NCBI RefSeq assembly: GCF_026229185.1
Contig: NZ_JAGGJA010000007.1
Span: 1 to 64,000 of the forward strand
Source of the DNA: Fodinibius salsisoli
GTDB taxonomy: Bacteria; Bacteroidota; Rhodothermia; Balneolales; Balneolaceae
Reading direction: 5' to 3'
Length of the DNA: 64,000 nucleotides
A program made the position numbers and the translations under genes. The notes under the pieces were generated by a model. The model had not been told where the DNA came from, searched no databases, and worked only from the letters and a program-made list of their open reading frames with translations. This document shows positions 6,835 through 16,203 of this stretch, piece by piece. Every line of letters starts with the position of its first letter. Positions within the stretch are counted from its first letter, which is position 1.

Positions 6835-9800
6835 ATGAAAAACTCCTTGAATACCCAGCGGACCTACTATTTGTTAGGATGGACCCTAGTGGGTTTGCTG
6901 TTGGTTCTTCTTGCCCTCGAGGGGTGGCGTTATGGCGTCAAACCTTCAGAAGAAGACAACTTACAGCGGATAGAGCAACAGCTTACCACGGCGGCACAGC
7001 GCTTTCAAACCAAACAACATGAGCTGCTTCAGCGATCTGAAAAATTAGCCGCTACCCTGCAAACACCCCTAATCCGCAGCCAGCCTCCATCGGACCTCTA
7101 CCAGCTATTATCTCCCTATACAGACCTTTGGAGTATCGCCCTTTTTCAAAATAACCAGCCCATTGTATGGAGAGGATTTGCTCTTCAGGAACGAGAAGAA
7201 GACTTGTTTGATGAACCATTTGAGTCAAGTATTGTTCTCCGCCAAAAAAATAATACCATATTCTGGGAGTGCCACGTCCCATTCAGCTTACAACAAGATG
7301 ACAATACGACCTGGTATCGCCTGTTTACCAGTTATCGCATTGAGCAAAGCAACCCACTGGCTATCGGAAACTCCAGCGAATACAACTTATTCCGATCAGA
7401 GGTAGCAAAAAATTATCCGCTGGATTTCAGTATCTTCAGCACACCACCTTCCGATACCCTAAAATCTCAACAGCTTTCCAATCTTGCCGGTGATTCTGTA
7501 GGCGTTGTTTATGCAACCGACAACAGGTTTAATCAGATGGAGCAGGAATGGAGCCAAGACAACCAGTTCTGGCGTTCCTCATATATTGTATTGTGTTTCC
7601 TTGTTTTCGTCTTTTTGTTCTTTGTTGGAGCAGTGGATACCATCAGCTGGTCTTTTGCGCTATTAATCCAACTCCTGTTTATTGGAATTGGCTGGCTCAT
7701 CTTTAATTACACTGACCTGCTTTTTTATTGGGCGCAATCGCTGGCAGAGACTACGAATACCAGCTTAACAACTTCGGTGGTTCAGCAGTTAGGCAAGGTC
7801 TTTACCAATGTCGTTTTTGCCCTGCTTGCCACCATTGCTATTGCCCGGAAACTTCCCTTTTTCAACCGAAAACTTAAAGCAACGTCTTATTTGAGCTCTA
7901 TCGGTATTGCAAGCCTCTTTGGAACGATAAATGCCTTGGCAATACCCGCCGTATTCAACTGGATCTACCAATACACCATTATCGGTAATATTCGCCTCCT
8001 CGATTTACGAATTTTCCCCTATGGCCGAACCATTGTACTCTATCTGGTTGTAGGCATCAGCTTGTTAGCCTTGGGTATTCTGCTGATAACCCTCAATCGA
8101 TTTCTTTTCCGCACAACCCGAAGCCATATAAAACTTTCGGTTTCCATACTTAGTATCTCATTTATCATCAGCCTTTTTGCAGTTCAAATACTTGTGCTCG
8201 AACAGGCTGCTCTAAACTGGATATTCTATTCAAGCATTTGCAGTTTTATCTGTATTGCAGGCATTGCCTTGGGCCATTCAAAACGTAACGTATGGATCTA
8301 CTCTCTTTCTCCGCTTCGACACGTTGTGTTGGCAAGTACTCTTATTGCAGCCATCAGTATGCCGATGTTTTATCAAGCCTACCTGCAAAACCTGGATCAA
8401 GAACTGTTAAAAACGGCCCGCAACTTTGCAAGAGAAGAAGACAACCAGGCTGAACAACTCACTGAACAGCTGCTGATAACACTTGAAAAAGAATTTCGAT
8501 CTGTCACTTACGATGATATCCGAAACAATCCTTCTTCTCTGCAGGCCCGTTTTACCCAAACAATACAAAATTTCCTTCAGCCCCAATGGAACTCCTACTC
8601 CTTTGATCTTCAGCTTGTCAATCGCTACGAAGAACTTATAGCAGATTATTCTACCAACTTAAATTCCCCAGAGTGGGTTGATGACTTTAGTATCAACTCC
8701 TATGAGTTGGCTACTGAAATCCTGCAGATCACAAAATCCGCTATCCGTCCGGTCGTTCAGCAACCCAATGTTGTTAACCAGGAAGATTACAGCACCTTCT
8801 ACAGAGGATGGATTCCCGTTTATGGACCTTCCACGCAGACGCCCATAGCATGGATACTCTGTTCCGTTTATAAAGAACGTCCGCAATTTAATAAACCCAT
8901 CCGGGCAGTCATGGCCTCGCTCACCTACGAGGATTGGAATAGTGCTTTCCTGATGCAAAAGTATGAGAATGAACAACTCGTCAATACCCGCCAGCAGGGA
9001 TTTGCCGGTTACTTTCCAAAATATCAGCGACTAAACCAATCGGAAGTTCAAGCCCTGGCCAGCGATTCCCTGATTTATTTTACCAATAATACTGCCGAAT
9101 CCACCTATCGCACACTGTTGCGGAAAGAATCAGAAGCGGCGTCGATAAAAATCAGTACTTCGTTGGCCGAATACCGGGTCATATTGTTCTCTTTCTTCCG
9201 GTTCTGTTTTACCCTCCTGATTGTAGGATGCCTTATCGCCCTTATCCTGCACCTTTTGAGCGGAGGCTACCTTCCCTTTCTTGGAGAAAAGAAACGCTTT
9301 CAGGATCGTATCCTTGACAGTTTTCTGCTGGCTACACTTATTTTCCTGGGATTTCTTATTGCTACCTCTCACTATGCCATCAAGCAACAGAACCAGGATA
9401 TTGTCCGCCAAGAGCTATTTGATAAACTTGAACGACTGGCCGGTTCTATTGAATCGAACGAAATGGTCCGCAATCACTTAAATCTCGGATCTTCTTTTTC
9501 CTTAGAATCACTTGCCACTCCCTGGAATGCCGATGCCACCCTTTATACTAAACATAATGCTCAGCATAAAGTCAGTGAAACCACGACACCACAAATTTAT
9601 CAACAACATTTGTTGCCGACAGCTCTGCCTTATGAAATTTTCAACCAACTCTATGTGCAGCAACAGCGCGATGCATTTGCTACGGTCAACCTTGCAGGGC
9701 AATCACTGCTTATCGGTTATCGGCTCATCCTCAACCAAGAGAGAGAGCCGGTTGCAACCCTTGCTATTCCGACCTTCCTGGAATCTCCCAAATATGACCA

Positions 9801-10734
9801 ACAGCTTCTGGAAACCACAAGCTACCTGATCCTCGCGTATCTTCTGGTATTTGGTCTCTTTATTCTGGGTTCGGCTTTTATCTCCAAGTCACTGACGCGG
9901 CCATTGAACTATATCCAAAGTGGACTTAATAAAATTTCGGGTGGTAACCTGGATACCACCATTCCCGTCACCAGTCATGATGAAATTGGGAACCTGGCGA
10001 AAGCCTATAATAAGATGGTATTCAGGCTTAAAAAATTACAAAAAGAGTTAGCTGAGGCAGAGCGAGAGGCAGCGTGGAAAGAGATGGCCCAGCAAGTAGC
10101 CCATGAGATAAAAAATCCACTTACCCCCATGAAACTTAACGTTCAGCACTTGGAACGACAGTTGAAAACAGGCAATAATGAGGGACCGGAGCTCAAAGCT
10201 CGTATCCAAAAAATAACCGGCAACCTGATTGAACAAATCCAGTCTCTCAGTAATATTGCCTCTGACTTCTCTAAGTTTTCCCAGCCCGTGGAAGAAGATT
10301 TTACAACTGTAGATCTTGGTGCCCTTTTAACATCCGTAGCCCAGCTCTATGAGCACGATAAGAAGATGGATATTTCCCTGCAATTATCCTCACGCCCTAT
10401 TAAAGTTCAGGGCGCGACCGATGATCTGAAGCGGGTTTTCATCAATATGGTGAAAAATGCATACGAAGCGATGGATGGAGAAGGCGGACACATTGCTCTT
10501 TCACTTTATGAACGAAAGGGGCACGCTTTTGTAGAAGTGGAAGACAACGGCCGAGGCATCCCCGAAGAAAACCGGGGCAATGTATTTGTACCCAGCTTTT
10601 CAACGAAATCTGGTGGTACGGGACTGGGCCTTGCCATCTGTAAAAAAATTATAGACGCACACGGTGGCAGCATCTCCTTTGCTTCCGTTGAAGGAGAAGG
10701 TACCACCTTTGTGATAAAGCTTGCGCTCAGTTAG
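6835..10734 (+). CDS. Very large NtrY-like membrane sensor histidine kinase
   Basis: The 1299-residue protein has an N-terminal membrane helix (about 14-32), an outside region, then a block of roughly eight helices between 245 and 525, another outside region, two helices near 795-865, a third outside region, and a last helix near 1000-1020. A HAMP linker follows, then the HisKA helix with the phospho-acceptor His1090 (QQVAHEIKNPLTPMKL) and the ATPase domain with N-box NMVKNAYEAMDG near 1203 and GGTGLGLAI near 1260. The HEIKNPLTP form resembles NtrY. No response regulator is adjacent. It starts just after a terminator, so expression may depend on read-through or an unseen promoter. Confidence 0.9.
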   Translation: MKNSLNTQRTYYLLGWTLVGLLLVLLALEGWRYGVKPSEEDNLQRIEQQLTTAAQRFQTKQHELLQRSEKLAATLQTPLIRSQPPSDLYQLLSPYTDLWSIALFQNNQPIVWRGFALQEREEDLFDEPFESSIVLRQKNNTIFWECHVPFSLQQDDNTTWYRLFTSYRIEQSNPLAIGNSSEYNLFRSEVAKNYPLDFSIFSTPPSDTLKSQQLSNLAGDSVGVVYATDNRFNQMEQEWSQDNQFWRSSYIVLCFLVFVFLFFVGAVDTISWSFALLIQLLFIGIGWLIFNYTDLLFYWAQSLAETTNTSLTTSVVQQLGKVFTNVVFALLATIAIARKLPFFNRKLKATSYLSSIGIASLFGTINALAIPAVFNWIYQYTIIGNIRLLDLRIFPYGRTIVLYLVVGISLLALGILLITLNRFLFRTTRSHIKLSVSILSISFIISLFAVQILVLEQAALNWIFYSSICSFICIAGIALGHSKRNVWIYSLSPLRHVVLASTLIAAISMPMFYQAYLQNLDQELLKTARNFAREEDNQAEQLTEQLLITLEKEFRSVTYDDIRNNPSSLQARFTQTIQNFLQPQWNSYSFDLQLVNRYEELIADYSTNLNSPEWVDDFSINSYELATEILQITKSAIRPVVQQPNVVNQEDYSTFYRGWIPVYGPSTQTPIAWILCSVYKERPQFNKPIRAVMASLTYEDWNSAFLMQKYENEQLVNTRQQGFAGYFPKYQRLNQSEVQALASDSLIYFTNNTAESTYRTLLRKESEAASIKISTSLAEYRVILFSFFRFCFTLLIVGCLIALILHLLSGGYLPFLGEKKRFQDRILDSFLLATLIFLGFLIATSHYAIKQQNQDIVRQELFDKLERLAGSIESNEMVRNHLNLGSSFSLESLATPWNADATLYTKHNAQHKVSETTTPQIYQQHLLPTALPYEIFNQLYVQQQRDAFATVNLAGQSLLIGYRLILNQEREPVATLAIPTFLESPKYDQQLLETTSYLILAYLLVFGLFILGSAFISKSLTRPLNYIQSGLNKISGGNLDTTIPVTSHDEIGNLAKAYNKMVFRLKKLQKELAEAEREAAWKEMAQQVAHEIKNPLTPMKLNVQHLERQLKTGNNEGPELKARIQKITGNLIEQIQSLSNIASDFSKFSQPVEEDFTTVDLGALLTSVAQLYEHDKKMDISLQLSSRPIKVQGATDDLKRVFINMVKNAYEAMDGEGGHIALSLYERKGHAFVEVEDNGRGIPEENRGNVFVPSFSTKSGGTGLGLAICKKIIDAHGGSISFASVEGEGTTFVIKLALS

Positions 10735-10844
10735 CAGGTTGTAGGTAAAGCCTGACGATTTATAGGTTCCTTATCAAGCATTTATTTCAATAACTTTCAA
10801 CTTTTTAACCTTCAACCTTATACTTAACACTTCTGCTATCAACA

Positions 10845-11549
10845 TTAATCAAAGGCAATGGTAACACCTACAGCCATCAGCGGCGTGCGGTATTTTCGGG
10901 TATATCCGGCATTTATAAATCCACGGACATTGATTTTACTGCCCGACAGATCAGGACTCTGTCCCATTAATCGCAATCCATACCACTGAACATTAAAGGT
11001 GGGCTCTCCACCAGACCATTGACCTTCCTTTTCCACAAACTGCATCGGCTGAGTTCTAAAAAAAGCCCCTACACTTAATCCGCCTCCGGCTTTTTCCAGT
11101 ATCGGTCGCTGTATAATCAGTTCTCCTCCATTCTCCACTGCTAACCGATAATTGACGGTAGCAAAGACTTTCTCAATGGTGCGAACAGTAGCATCCATAT
11201 GCATACCGGTAAGGATAAGACCCGGGCTAAAGGCCACTGCAACCCGACGACCGTTCCCAAAAGAAAACCCAAAACCCGGATTAACAACGTTCCTCATAAA
11301 ATCTTGACTCAGATATGGCGACTGCTCGCTTCCGTGTTCACCAACAGCTGCTTCTTCTAATGCAGAATGCATTGGCATAGCCGATACCACGGTCACTGCT
11401 CCTCCGTAGCGAATAAAAGGAAGAATCTCTTCATGTTTCTGCCCGTATGGATCGCTGGAAGAAAAGACCAGTCCTTCAGTCACTGGCATCTGGATACCGC
11501 AACCAACCAAGAATAGCACCCCTCCCAATACTCCAAATACATATCTCAC
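10845..11549 (-). CDS. Lipoprotein of unknown function
   Basis: The 234-residue product has a lipoprotein signal (MRYVFGVLGGVLFLVGCG, lipid Cys at residue 17). No domain is recognised. The mature part has beta-rich segments such as FGFSFGNGRRVAVAFSPGLIL and ends with a hydrophobic-aromatic pattern, so it could be an outer-membrane-associated barrel-like protein. It stands alone between the kinase gene (convergent) and the MATE gene (divergent, 225 bases away). Confidence 0.72.
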   Translation of the reverse strand: MRYVFGVLGGVLFLVGCGIQMPVTEGLVFSSSDPYGQKHEEILPFIRYGGAVTVVSAMPMHSALEEAAVGEHGSEQSPYLSQDFMRNVVNPGFGFSFGNGRRVAVAFSPGLILTGMHMDATVRTIEKVFATVNYRLAVENGGELIIQRPILEKAGGGLSVGAFFRTQPMQFVEKEGQWSGGEPTFNVQWYGLRLMGQSPDLSGSKINVRGFINAGYTRKYRTPLMAVGVTIAFD

Positions 11550-11774
11550 GATGTAAAAGTATTGACCGTTAATCTTTTACTTCTTATTAATAGTACACCC
11601 AAAAGAGCGAGCATAACTATTCTTCTATCTATTAATACTGCCAAACATTAAAACAAAAATGCCCTTTTACTGATACTCATGAGAGACATATTAAAATCTG
11701 TTTTAACTATCTTTTGCGCCTCATTTTTCGTACTATAATCCACTTTTTCAAAAATTCTTAGTTTCGACTCTGTA

Positions 11775-13133
11775 GTGCTCTCATATCTAAAATCAGAAAA
11801 GTATAATATTCGTAAAGAGGCCGGTCAGACGCTCAAAGTCGGCCTGCCTGTCATCATTGCGCAGCTTCTGCAAATGTCAATGAATTTTGTGGATACGGTA
11901 ATGGCCGGAAACTTATCGGCACAGGACCTGGCTGCTGTAGCCGTAGGTGGCGCGATCTTTATGCCGTTCATGATGCTCGCGGCGGGAATCCTAATGGCCG
12001 TAACTCCCGTCATCGCCCAGCTTATCGGGGCCCGCAAATTTCGTGAGGTAGGAATCAATGTGCGTCAGGTTCTTTGGCTCAGCCAAATGTTAGCCATTCC
12101 TATTTTTTTCCTGATCAGAAACCTCGAATTTGCAATGGTTTTTCTGGATGTAGAGCCGGCCATCATTCCTATTGCTCAGGGTTACTTAAATGCAATATCA
12201 TGGGGTGTTTTTGCCGTTGCAGGCTATATGGCGCTCCGTTTCTTTAATGAGGGCCTCTCCGCAACCCGGCCCGGCATGTACTTTGCACTACTTGGCGTCT
12301 TCGTAAATATTGCAGGCAACTACATTCTGATGTACGGCAAATTCGGATTGCCCGAACTGGGGGCCCGGGGCTGTGGGTATGCTTCGGCTATTGTCGGTGT
12401 CGTCATGTTTGTTGGAATGCTCCTATTCACCTATAATTATGAATCTTATCAGCGGTTTAACATTTTCGATTCTTTTCGTAAACCGAACTGGCCCTATCTT
12501 AAAGAGCTCTTACAGGTTGGCGTACCTATCGGACTGAGTTCTACCATGGAAGTGAGCATGTTTGCGCTTGTCAGCCTGCTGATGGGATCCATCGGCACCA
12601 TTGCCGTAGCGGGTCATCAAGTTGCCATCAACTTTTCAGCGATGACCTTCATGGTTCCCTTTGGTCTTTCAACGGCTATTACTACACGGGTCGGCAACGC
12701 TATCGGCAAGGGGTCGATCTATGAAGCGCGTCGTCGTGGCTACGTTGGCATTGGCCTGGCCACTCTTTTTATGTGTGTTACCGCCATGATCATGTACCTT
12801 TTCCCAGATCTGATCACCAGTATTTATACCCAGAATGCAGACGTTCAGGAAGTCGCTATCAGCCTTCTGTATATGGCAGCTATTTTTCAAATATCCGACG
12901 GCTTGCAAGTAAGCGGTTATGGTGCTTTACGGGGATTGAAAGATACAACATTGCCCATGGCTGTTAACTTTGTAGCTTACTGGCTGGTAGGGCTGCCTCT
13001 TGGCTACTATCTCGGCCTCGTGCGAGGGATTGGTCCACAGGGGCTTTGGATGGGACTCATAGCCGGACTCACTATTGCCGCTATTCTTCATAACATCCGA
13101 TTTTACAAGCTCACCCGGCGTTCCCAAACATAA
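11775..13133 (+). CDS. MATE-family multidrug/Na+ efflux transporter (NorM type)
   Basis: MATE transporters export cationic or aromatic compounds in exchange for Na+ or H+. The 452-residue length and about twelve hydrophobic helices fit, with family features such as GLPVIIAQLLQMSMNFVDTV near residues 23-42, VTPVIAQLIGA near 80-91, and VPFGLSTAITTRVGNAIG near 297-314. The GTG at 11775 is the only start I see that keeps the full first helix. It lies 103 bases before the polyketide cassette on the same strand and could serve product export, but that is inference. Confidence 0.93.
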   Translation: MLSYLKSEKYNIRKEAGQTLKVGLPVIIAQLLQMSMNFVDTVMAGNLSAQDLAAVAVGGAIFMPFMMLAAGILMAVTPVIAQLIGARKFREVGINVRQVLWLSQMLAIPIFFLIRNLEFAMVFLDVEPAIIPIAQGYLNAISWGVFAVAGYMALRFFNEGLSATRPGMYFALLGVFVNIAGNYILMYGKFGLPELGARGCGYASAIVGVVMFVGMLLFTYNYESYQRFNIFDSFRKPNWPYLKELLQVGVPIGLSSTMEVSMFALVSLLMGSIGTIAVAGHQVAINFSAMTFMVPFGLSTAITTRVGNAIGKGSIYEARRRGYVGIGLATLFMCVTAMIMYLFPDLITSIYTQNADVQEVAISLLYMAAIFQISDGLQVSGYGALRGLKDTTLPMAVNFVAYWLVGLPLGYYLGLVRGIGPQGLWMGLIAGLTIAAILHNIRFYKLTRRSQT

Positions 13134-13236
13134 TCTGGACAACATTTTTCCGCTTTAGATTAGGATTTGGGATTTTTTACCGCCAAATTTGAGTATTGCT
13201 ACATTACACTCCCGACAAGAGAATCCATATCGATTC

Positions 13237-14343
13237 ATGGCGGCCTATATTCACAATATTGCAACCGTTGTTCCTGAACGCTCGTACCGGCAAGATTTTC
13301 TGCGTGAGCAGATGAAAAAATATATTGGCCAGCGAGATATCAGCCGGCACATCATCCATCGGATATATGCCAAGTCAGGCATTAAAAAGCGGCATACGGT
13401 TATTGATGATTTCCGGGCCAACGGAGATCCCAGAGTATTCTTTCAACAGGACGGAAGCCTGTCTACCCCTTCAACAGGGAAGCGAAATCAACTCTATATC
13501 GAAAAGGCTAAACCTCTTTGGGTTAAAACAGCCCGAAAAACAATCGAGGAGAATCCCTCTGTTAACAAAACCGATATTACCCATATTATCACGGTATCAT
13601 GCACTGGTTTTTTTGCTCCGGAGCCAGGCTTTGAAATCATCAAAGAGCTCAATTTATCCTCCTCCACCGAACGTTTCCACCTGGGCTTTATGGGATGTTT
13701 TGCTGCCTTCCCGGCTATGAAAATGGCCCAATCCTTTTGTGCAGCCCAACCCGATGCCAACGTATTAATCGTATGCCTGGAACTTTGTACCCTGCACTTG
13801 CAAAATTCCGAAGCCACCGACCATCTTATTTCGGCCTCTGTATTTGCCGATGGGGCAGCCGGGTTGATCGTCAGTGCCCGACAACCTGTAAAACGAGCAT
13901 TAAAACTTGAACATTTTTCCACAACCATTGCCGAAGAAACGGAGGAAGATATGGCCTGGACGATTGGCGACACTGGCTTTGAAATGGTACTTTCAAGCTA
14001 TGTTCCGGACCTGATTAAATCGAACCTTTCAGACGCTATTCAACCTCTTCTTGAGGCTTACCACATTTCGTTAGCCGACATTAACCGTTGGGCCGTACAT
14101 CCCGGTGGGCGGGCCATCCTTGACAAGGTTCACCAAAGCTGTAACCTTCAGCCTGAGCAGCTTGCAGCTTCAAGAAAGGTACTTGCCAATTATGGAAATA
14201 TGAGCAGTGCAACCATCTTGTTTGTGCTTAAAGAGCTTCTGGATTCCACGGAAGAAAACAATAAAACTACCACATTAGCTTTAGCATTTGGTCCCGGCCT
14301 TACCATCGAAAGTGCACTACTAACAACCACCGATCCTGCGTAG
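13237..14343 (+). CDS. Type III polyketide synthase (chalcone/alkylresorcinol synthase family)
   Basis: Type III synthases extend an acyl-CoA starter with malonyl-CoA and cyclise the chain to a pyrone or resorcinol. I choose the ATG at 13237 (368 residues; MAAYIHNIATVVPERSYRQD is the usual family start) over a TTG at 13189. The catalytic triad is complete: Cys154 in GFMGCFAAF, His288 in WAVHPGGRA, Asn321 in ANYGNMSSA, with spacing close to chalcone synthase. The GFGPG-like loop appears as AFGPGLTIE near the end. It heads a three-gene cassette with a methyltransferase 2 bases downstream. The starter unit is unknown; a fatty acyl chain is likely for a bacterium of this kind. Confidence 0.93.
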   Translation: MAAYIHNIATVVPERSYRQDFLREQMKKYIGQRDISRHIIHRIYAKSGIKKRHTVIDDFRANGDPRVFFQQDGSLSTPSTGKRNQLYIEKAKPLWVKTARKTIEENPSVNKTDITHIITVSCTGFFAPEPGFEIIKELNLSSSTERFHLGFMGCFAAFPAMKMAQSFCAAQPDANVLIVCLELCTLHLQNSEATDHLISASVFADGAAGLIVSARQPVKRALKLEHFSTTIAEETEEDMAWTIGDTGFEMVLSSYVPDLIKSNLSDAIQPLLEAYHISLADINRWAVHPGGRAILDKVHQSCNLQPEQLAASRKVLANYGNMSSATILFVLKELLDSTEENNKTTTLALAFGPGLTIESALLTTTDPA

Positions 14344-14345
14344 TT

Positions 14346-15044
14346 ATGCCTTTTTTCCTTTCCATGCGCGACACGGATAGCACAGAAAAGATGGATCGTC
14401 CGGACTGTGATCACACCGAACTTTGGAATACCTATCGGCAATTTTCTACCATTAATGCTCTTCTCTCTCAATGGAGAAAAATCTATCGAAGCCGGCTTCG
14501 CCCCTACCTTCAAAGCAAAACTCACAGCCATATTTTAGATATCGGTTTTGGCGGAGGAGACATCCCGATAAAACTGGCACAGTGGGCCAATCAGGATAAC
14601 CTCCGGCTTTCCGTTACTGCTATAGATCCCGATGAGCGAGCTTTTAATTTCGCGCAGCAAATAGCCTCTCCCAATAATGTTAAATTTCTACACTGCTCTG
14701 CTGCTGAATTATTAGCTTCTAACCGAAACTACGACTTTGTCATATCGAACCACCTGCTTCACCATTTATCGCCGGATGAACTGCCAAAAGTATTGTCGGA
14801 AGCCAAAGCGTTAAGCAACCACGCAATTATCTTTAATGATATAAAGCGCAGTGATATTGGCTATGCTCTTTTTAATGTCTTAGCGCGTCCGACCTTCCGG
14901 AGTTCATTTATTACCCATGATGGACTCACTTCCATCAAAAAGAGCTATACCCCAGCAGAATTACAGCAAACGGTTCCCAAGGGATGGCAGGTCCAAACCC
15001 TATTCCCTTTCCGGTTACTCTTAACTTATCACCACAATGGATAA
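14346..15044 (+). CDS. Class I SAM-dependent methyltransferase of the polyketide cassette
   Basis: The 232-residue protein shows SAM motif I as ILDIGFGGGDIPIKLAQWA near residues 59-77, an acidic motif II (VTAIDPDE) and SNHLLHHLSPDELPKVL typical of UbiE-like small-molecule methyltransferases. It starts 2 bases after the polyketide synthase and overlaps the monooxygenase by 8 bases, so all three are probably translated from one message. By analogy with SrsB it may methylate a resorcinol ring at carbon or oxygen. A start at 14364 is also possible. Confidence 0.9.
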   Translation: MPFFLSMRDTDSTEKMDRPDCDHTELWNTYRQFSTINALLSQWRKIYRSRLRPYLQSKTHSHILDIGFGGGDIPIKLAQWANQDNLRLSVTAIDPDERAFNFAQQIASPNNVKFLHCSAAELLASNRNYDFVISNHLLHHLSPDELPKVLSEAKALSNHAIIFNDIKRSDIGYALFNVLARPTFRSSFITHDGLTSIKKSYTPAELQQTVPKGWQVQTLFPFRLLLTYHHNG

Positions 15045-16200
15045 CGATTCCAAATATTCGGTTATCATTGTTGGTGGAGGTCCCGTGGGCCTCTTGCTGG
15101 GTGCACTGCTGATTAAAGCTGGTATCTCATGCCGCATTCTTGAACAAAATGCTGCTCCAACCCCTGATTCGCGTTCGTTTGGCATCCATCCCCCTTCTCT
15201 CGAAATTTTAAGCTCCATAGGCCTTGCCAAATCAATGGTCCAGGAGGGGTGTTGTATTCGACGCGGCCATGCGTTTACAAACACACAACCATTGGGAACA
15301 CTTTCTTTTAGTTCCTATCCCAGCCCGTTCAACTTTATACTTTCACTTCCCCAAAACCGTACTGAGCAGTTACTTGAGCAACACCTCCAAAAACTTCGGG
15401 AGAAAGTACTCCTTCGCGGAGCTACAGTAGTTGATATTTCTGAAAAGGGAGGTAAGGTGTTTGTTACCTATCTGAAAGACCAACAACCGGTGACCATCAA
15501 AGCAGATTACCTTGTGGGCTGTGATGGGAAAGAGAGCTTTGTCCGCAAAACGACCGGTATTACCTTTGCGGAAAAGAAGTATCCCGATACGTACGTGATG
15601 GGAGACTTCACTGACACCACTTCATTTGGTAATGACGCTGCAATTTATCTCTGTGATGAGGGAGTCATTGAGTCCTTCCCCCTGCCTGATAATCAGCGCC
15701 GATGGGTAGTAAAAACGAAACATTATATTCTATCAAACCAACGATCTGCTATTGAGGAATCCGTTAGCCAGCGAATCAATCGTAATTTATCACAAACCGA
15801 GCATTCTATGGTCAGCAGTTTTGGTGTTCAACGATGTATAGCCAAGCATATGGTTCGGGGACGAATTATCCTGGCAGGTGATGCTGCCCATGTTGTGAGT
15901 CCCATTGGTGGTCAGGGGATGAACTTGGGATGGCTCGGGGTAGATGATTTGGCTCAATGTCTTCAACAGATTCTCATAAATAAGGCAGATCCTGGAGAAA
16001 TATTAGATTCTTTTGAACGGCGACGAAAAAAAGCGGTAGCTAATGCTGCCCGAAGAAGTGAATTCAATATGCGCCTTGGCCGCAGAGTTACTTATCCTCG
16101 CCTTCGAAATAGGCTGGTTGCAATGATGCTCTCTCCTCCCCTATCAAAATTTATGGCTCAACTATTTGCCATGCGGGGTATCGAGCGGTGGATCACCTGA
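15037..16200 (+). CDS. FAD-dependent aromatic hydroxylase (UbiH/PHBH-like)
   Basis: The 387-residue flavoprotein begins with the FAD-binding GGGPVGLLLGALLIKAG near residues 11-27, has the LVGCDGKESFVRK (DG) motif near 160-172 and the GDAAHVVSPIGGQGMNLG block near 283-300, the three signatures of group A flavin monooxygenases. It probably hydroxylates the phenolic ring made by the upstream polyketide synthase and methyltransferase, as SrsC does to give alkylquinones. It overlaps the methyltransferase gene by 8 bases and ends 3 bases from the convergent kinase gene. Confidence 0.9.
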   Translation: MDNDSKYSVIIVGGGPVGLLLGALLIKAGISCRILEQNAAPTPDSRSFGIHPPSLEILSSIGLAKSMVQEGCCIRRGHAFTNTQPLGTLSFSSYPSPFNFILSLPQNRTEQLLEQHLQKLREKVLLRGATVVDISEKGGKVFVTYLKDQQPVTIKADYLVGCDGKESFVRKTTGITFAEKKYPDTYVMGDFTDTTSFGNDAAIYLCDEGVIESFPLPDNQRRWVVKTKHYILSNQRSAIEESVSQRINRNLSQTEHSMVSSFGVQRCIAKHMVRGRIILAGDAAHVVSPIGGQGMNLGWLGVDDLAQCLQQILINKADPGEILDSFERRRKKAVANAARRSEFNMRLGRRVTYPRLRNRLVAMMLSPPLSKFMAQLFAMRGIERWIT

Positions 16201-16203
16201 CCC

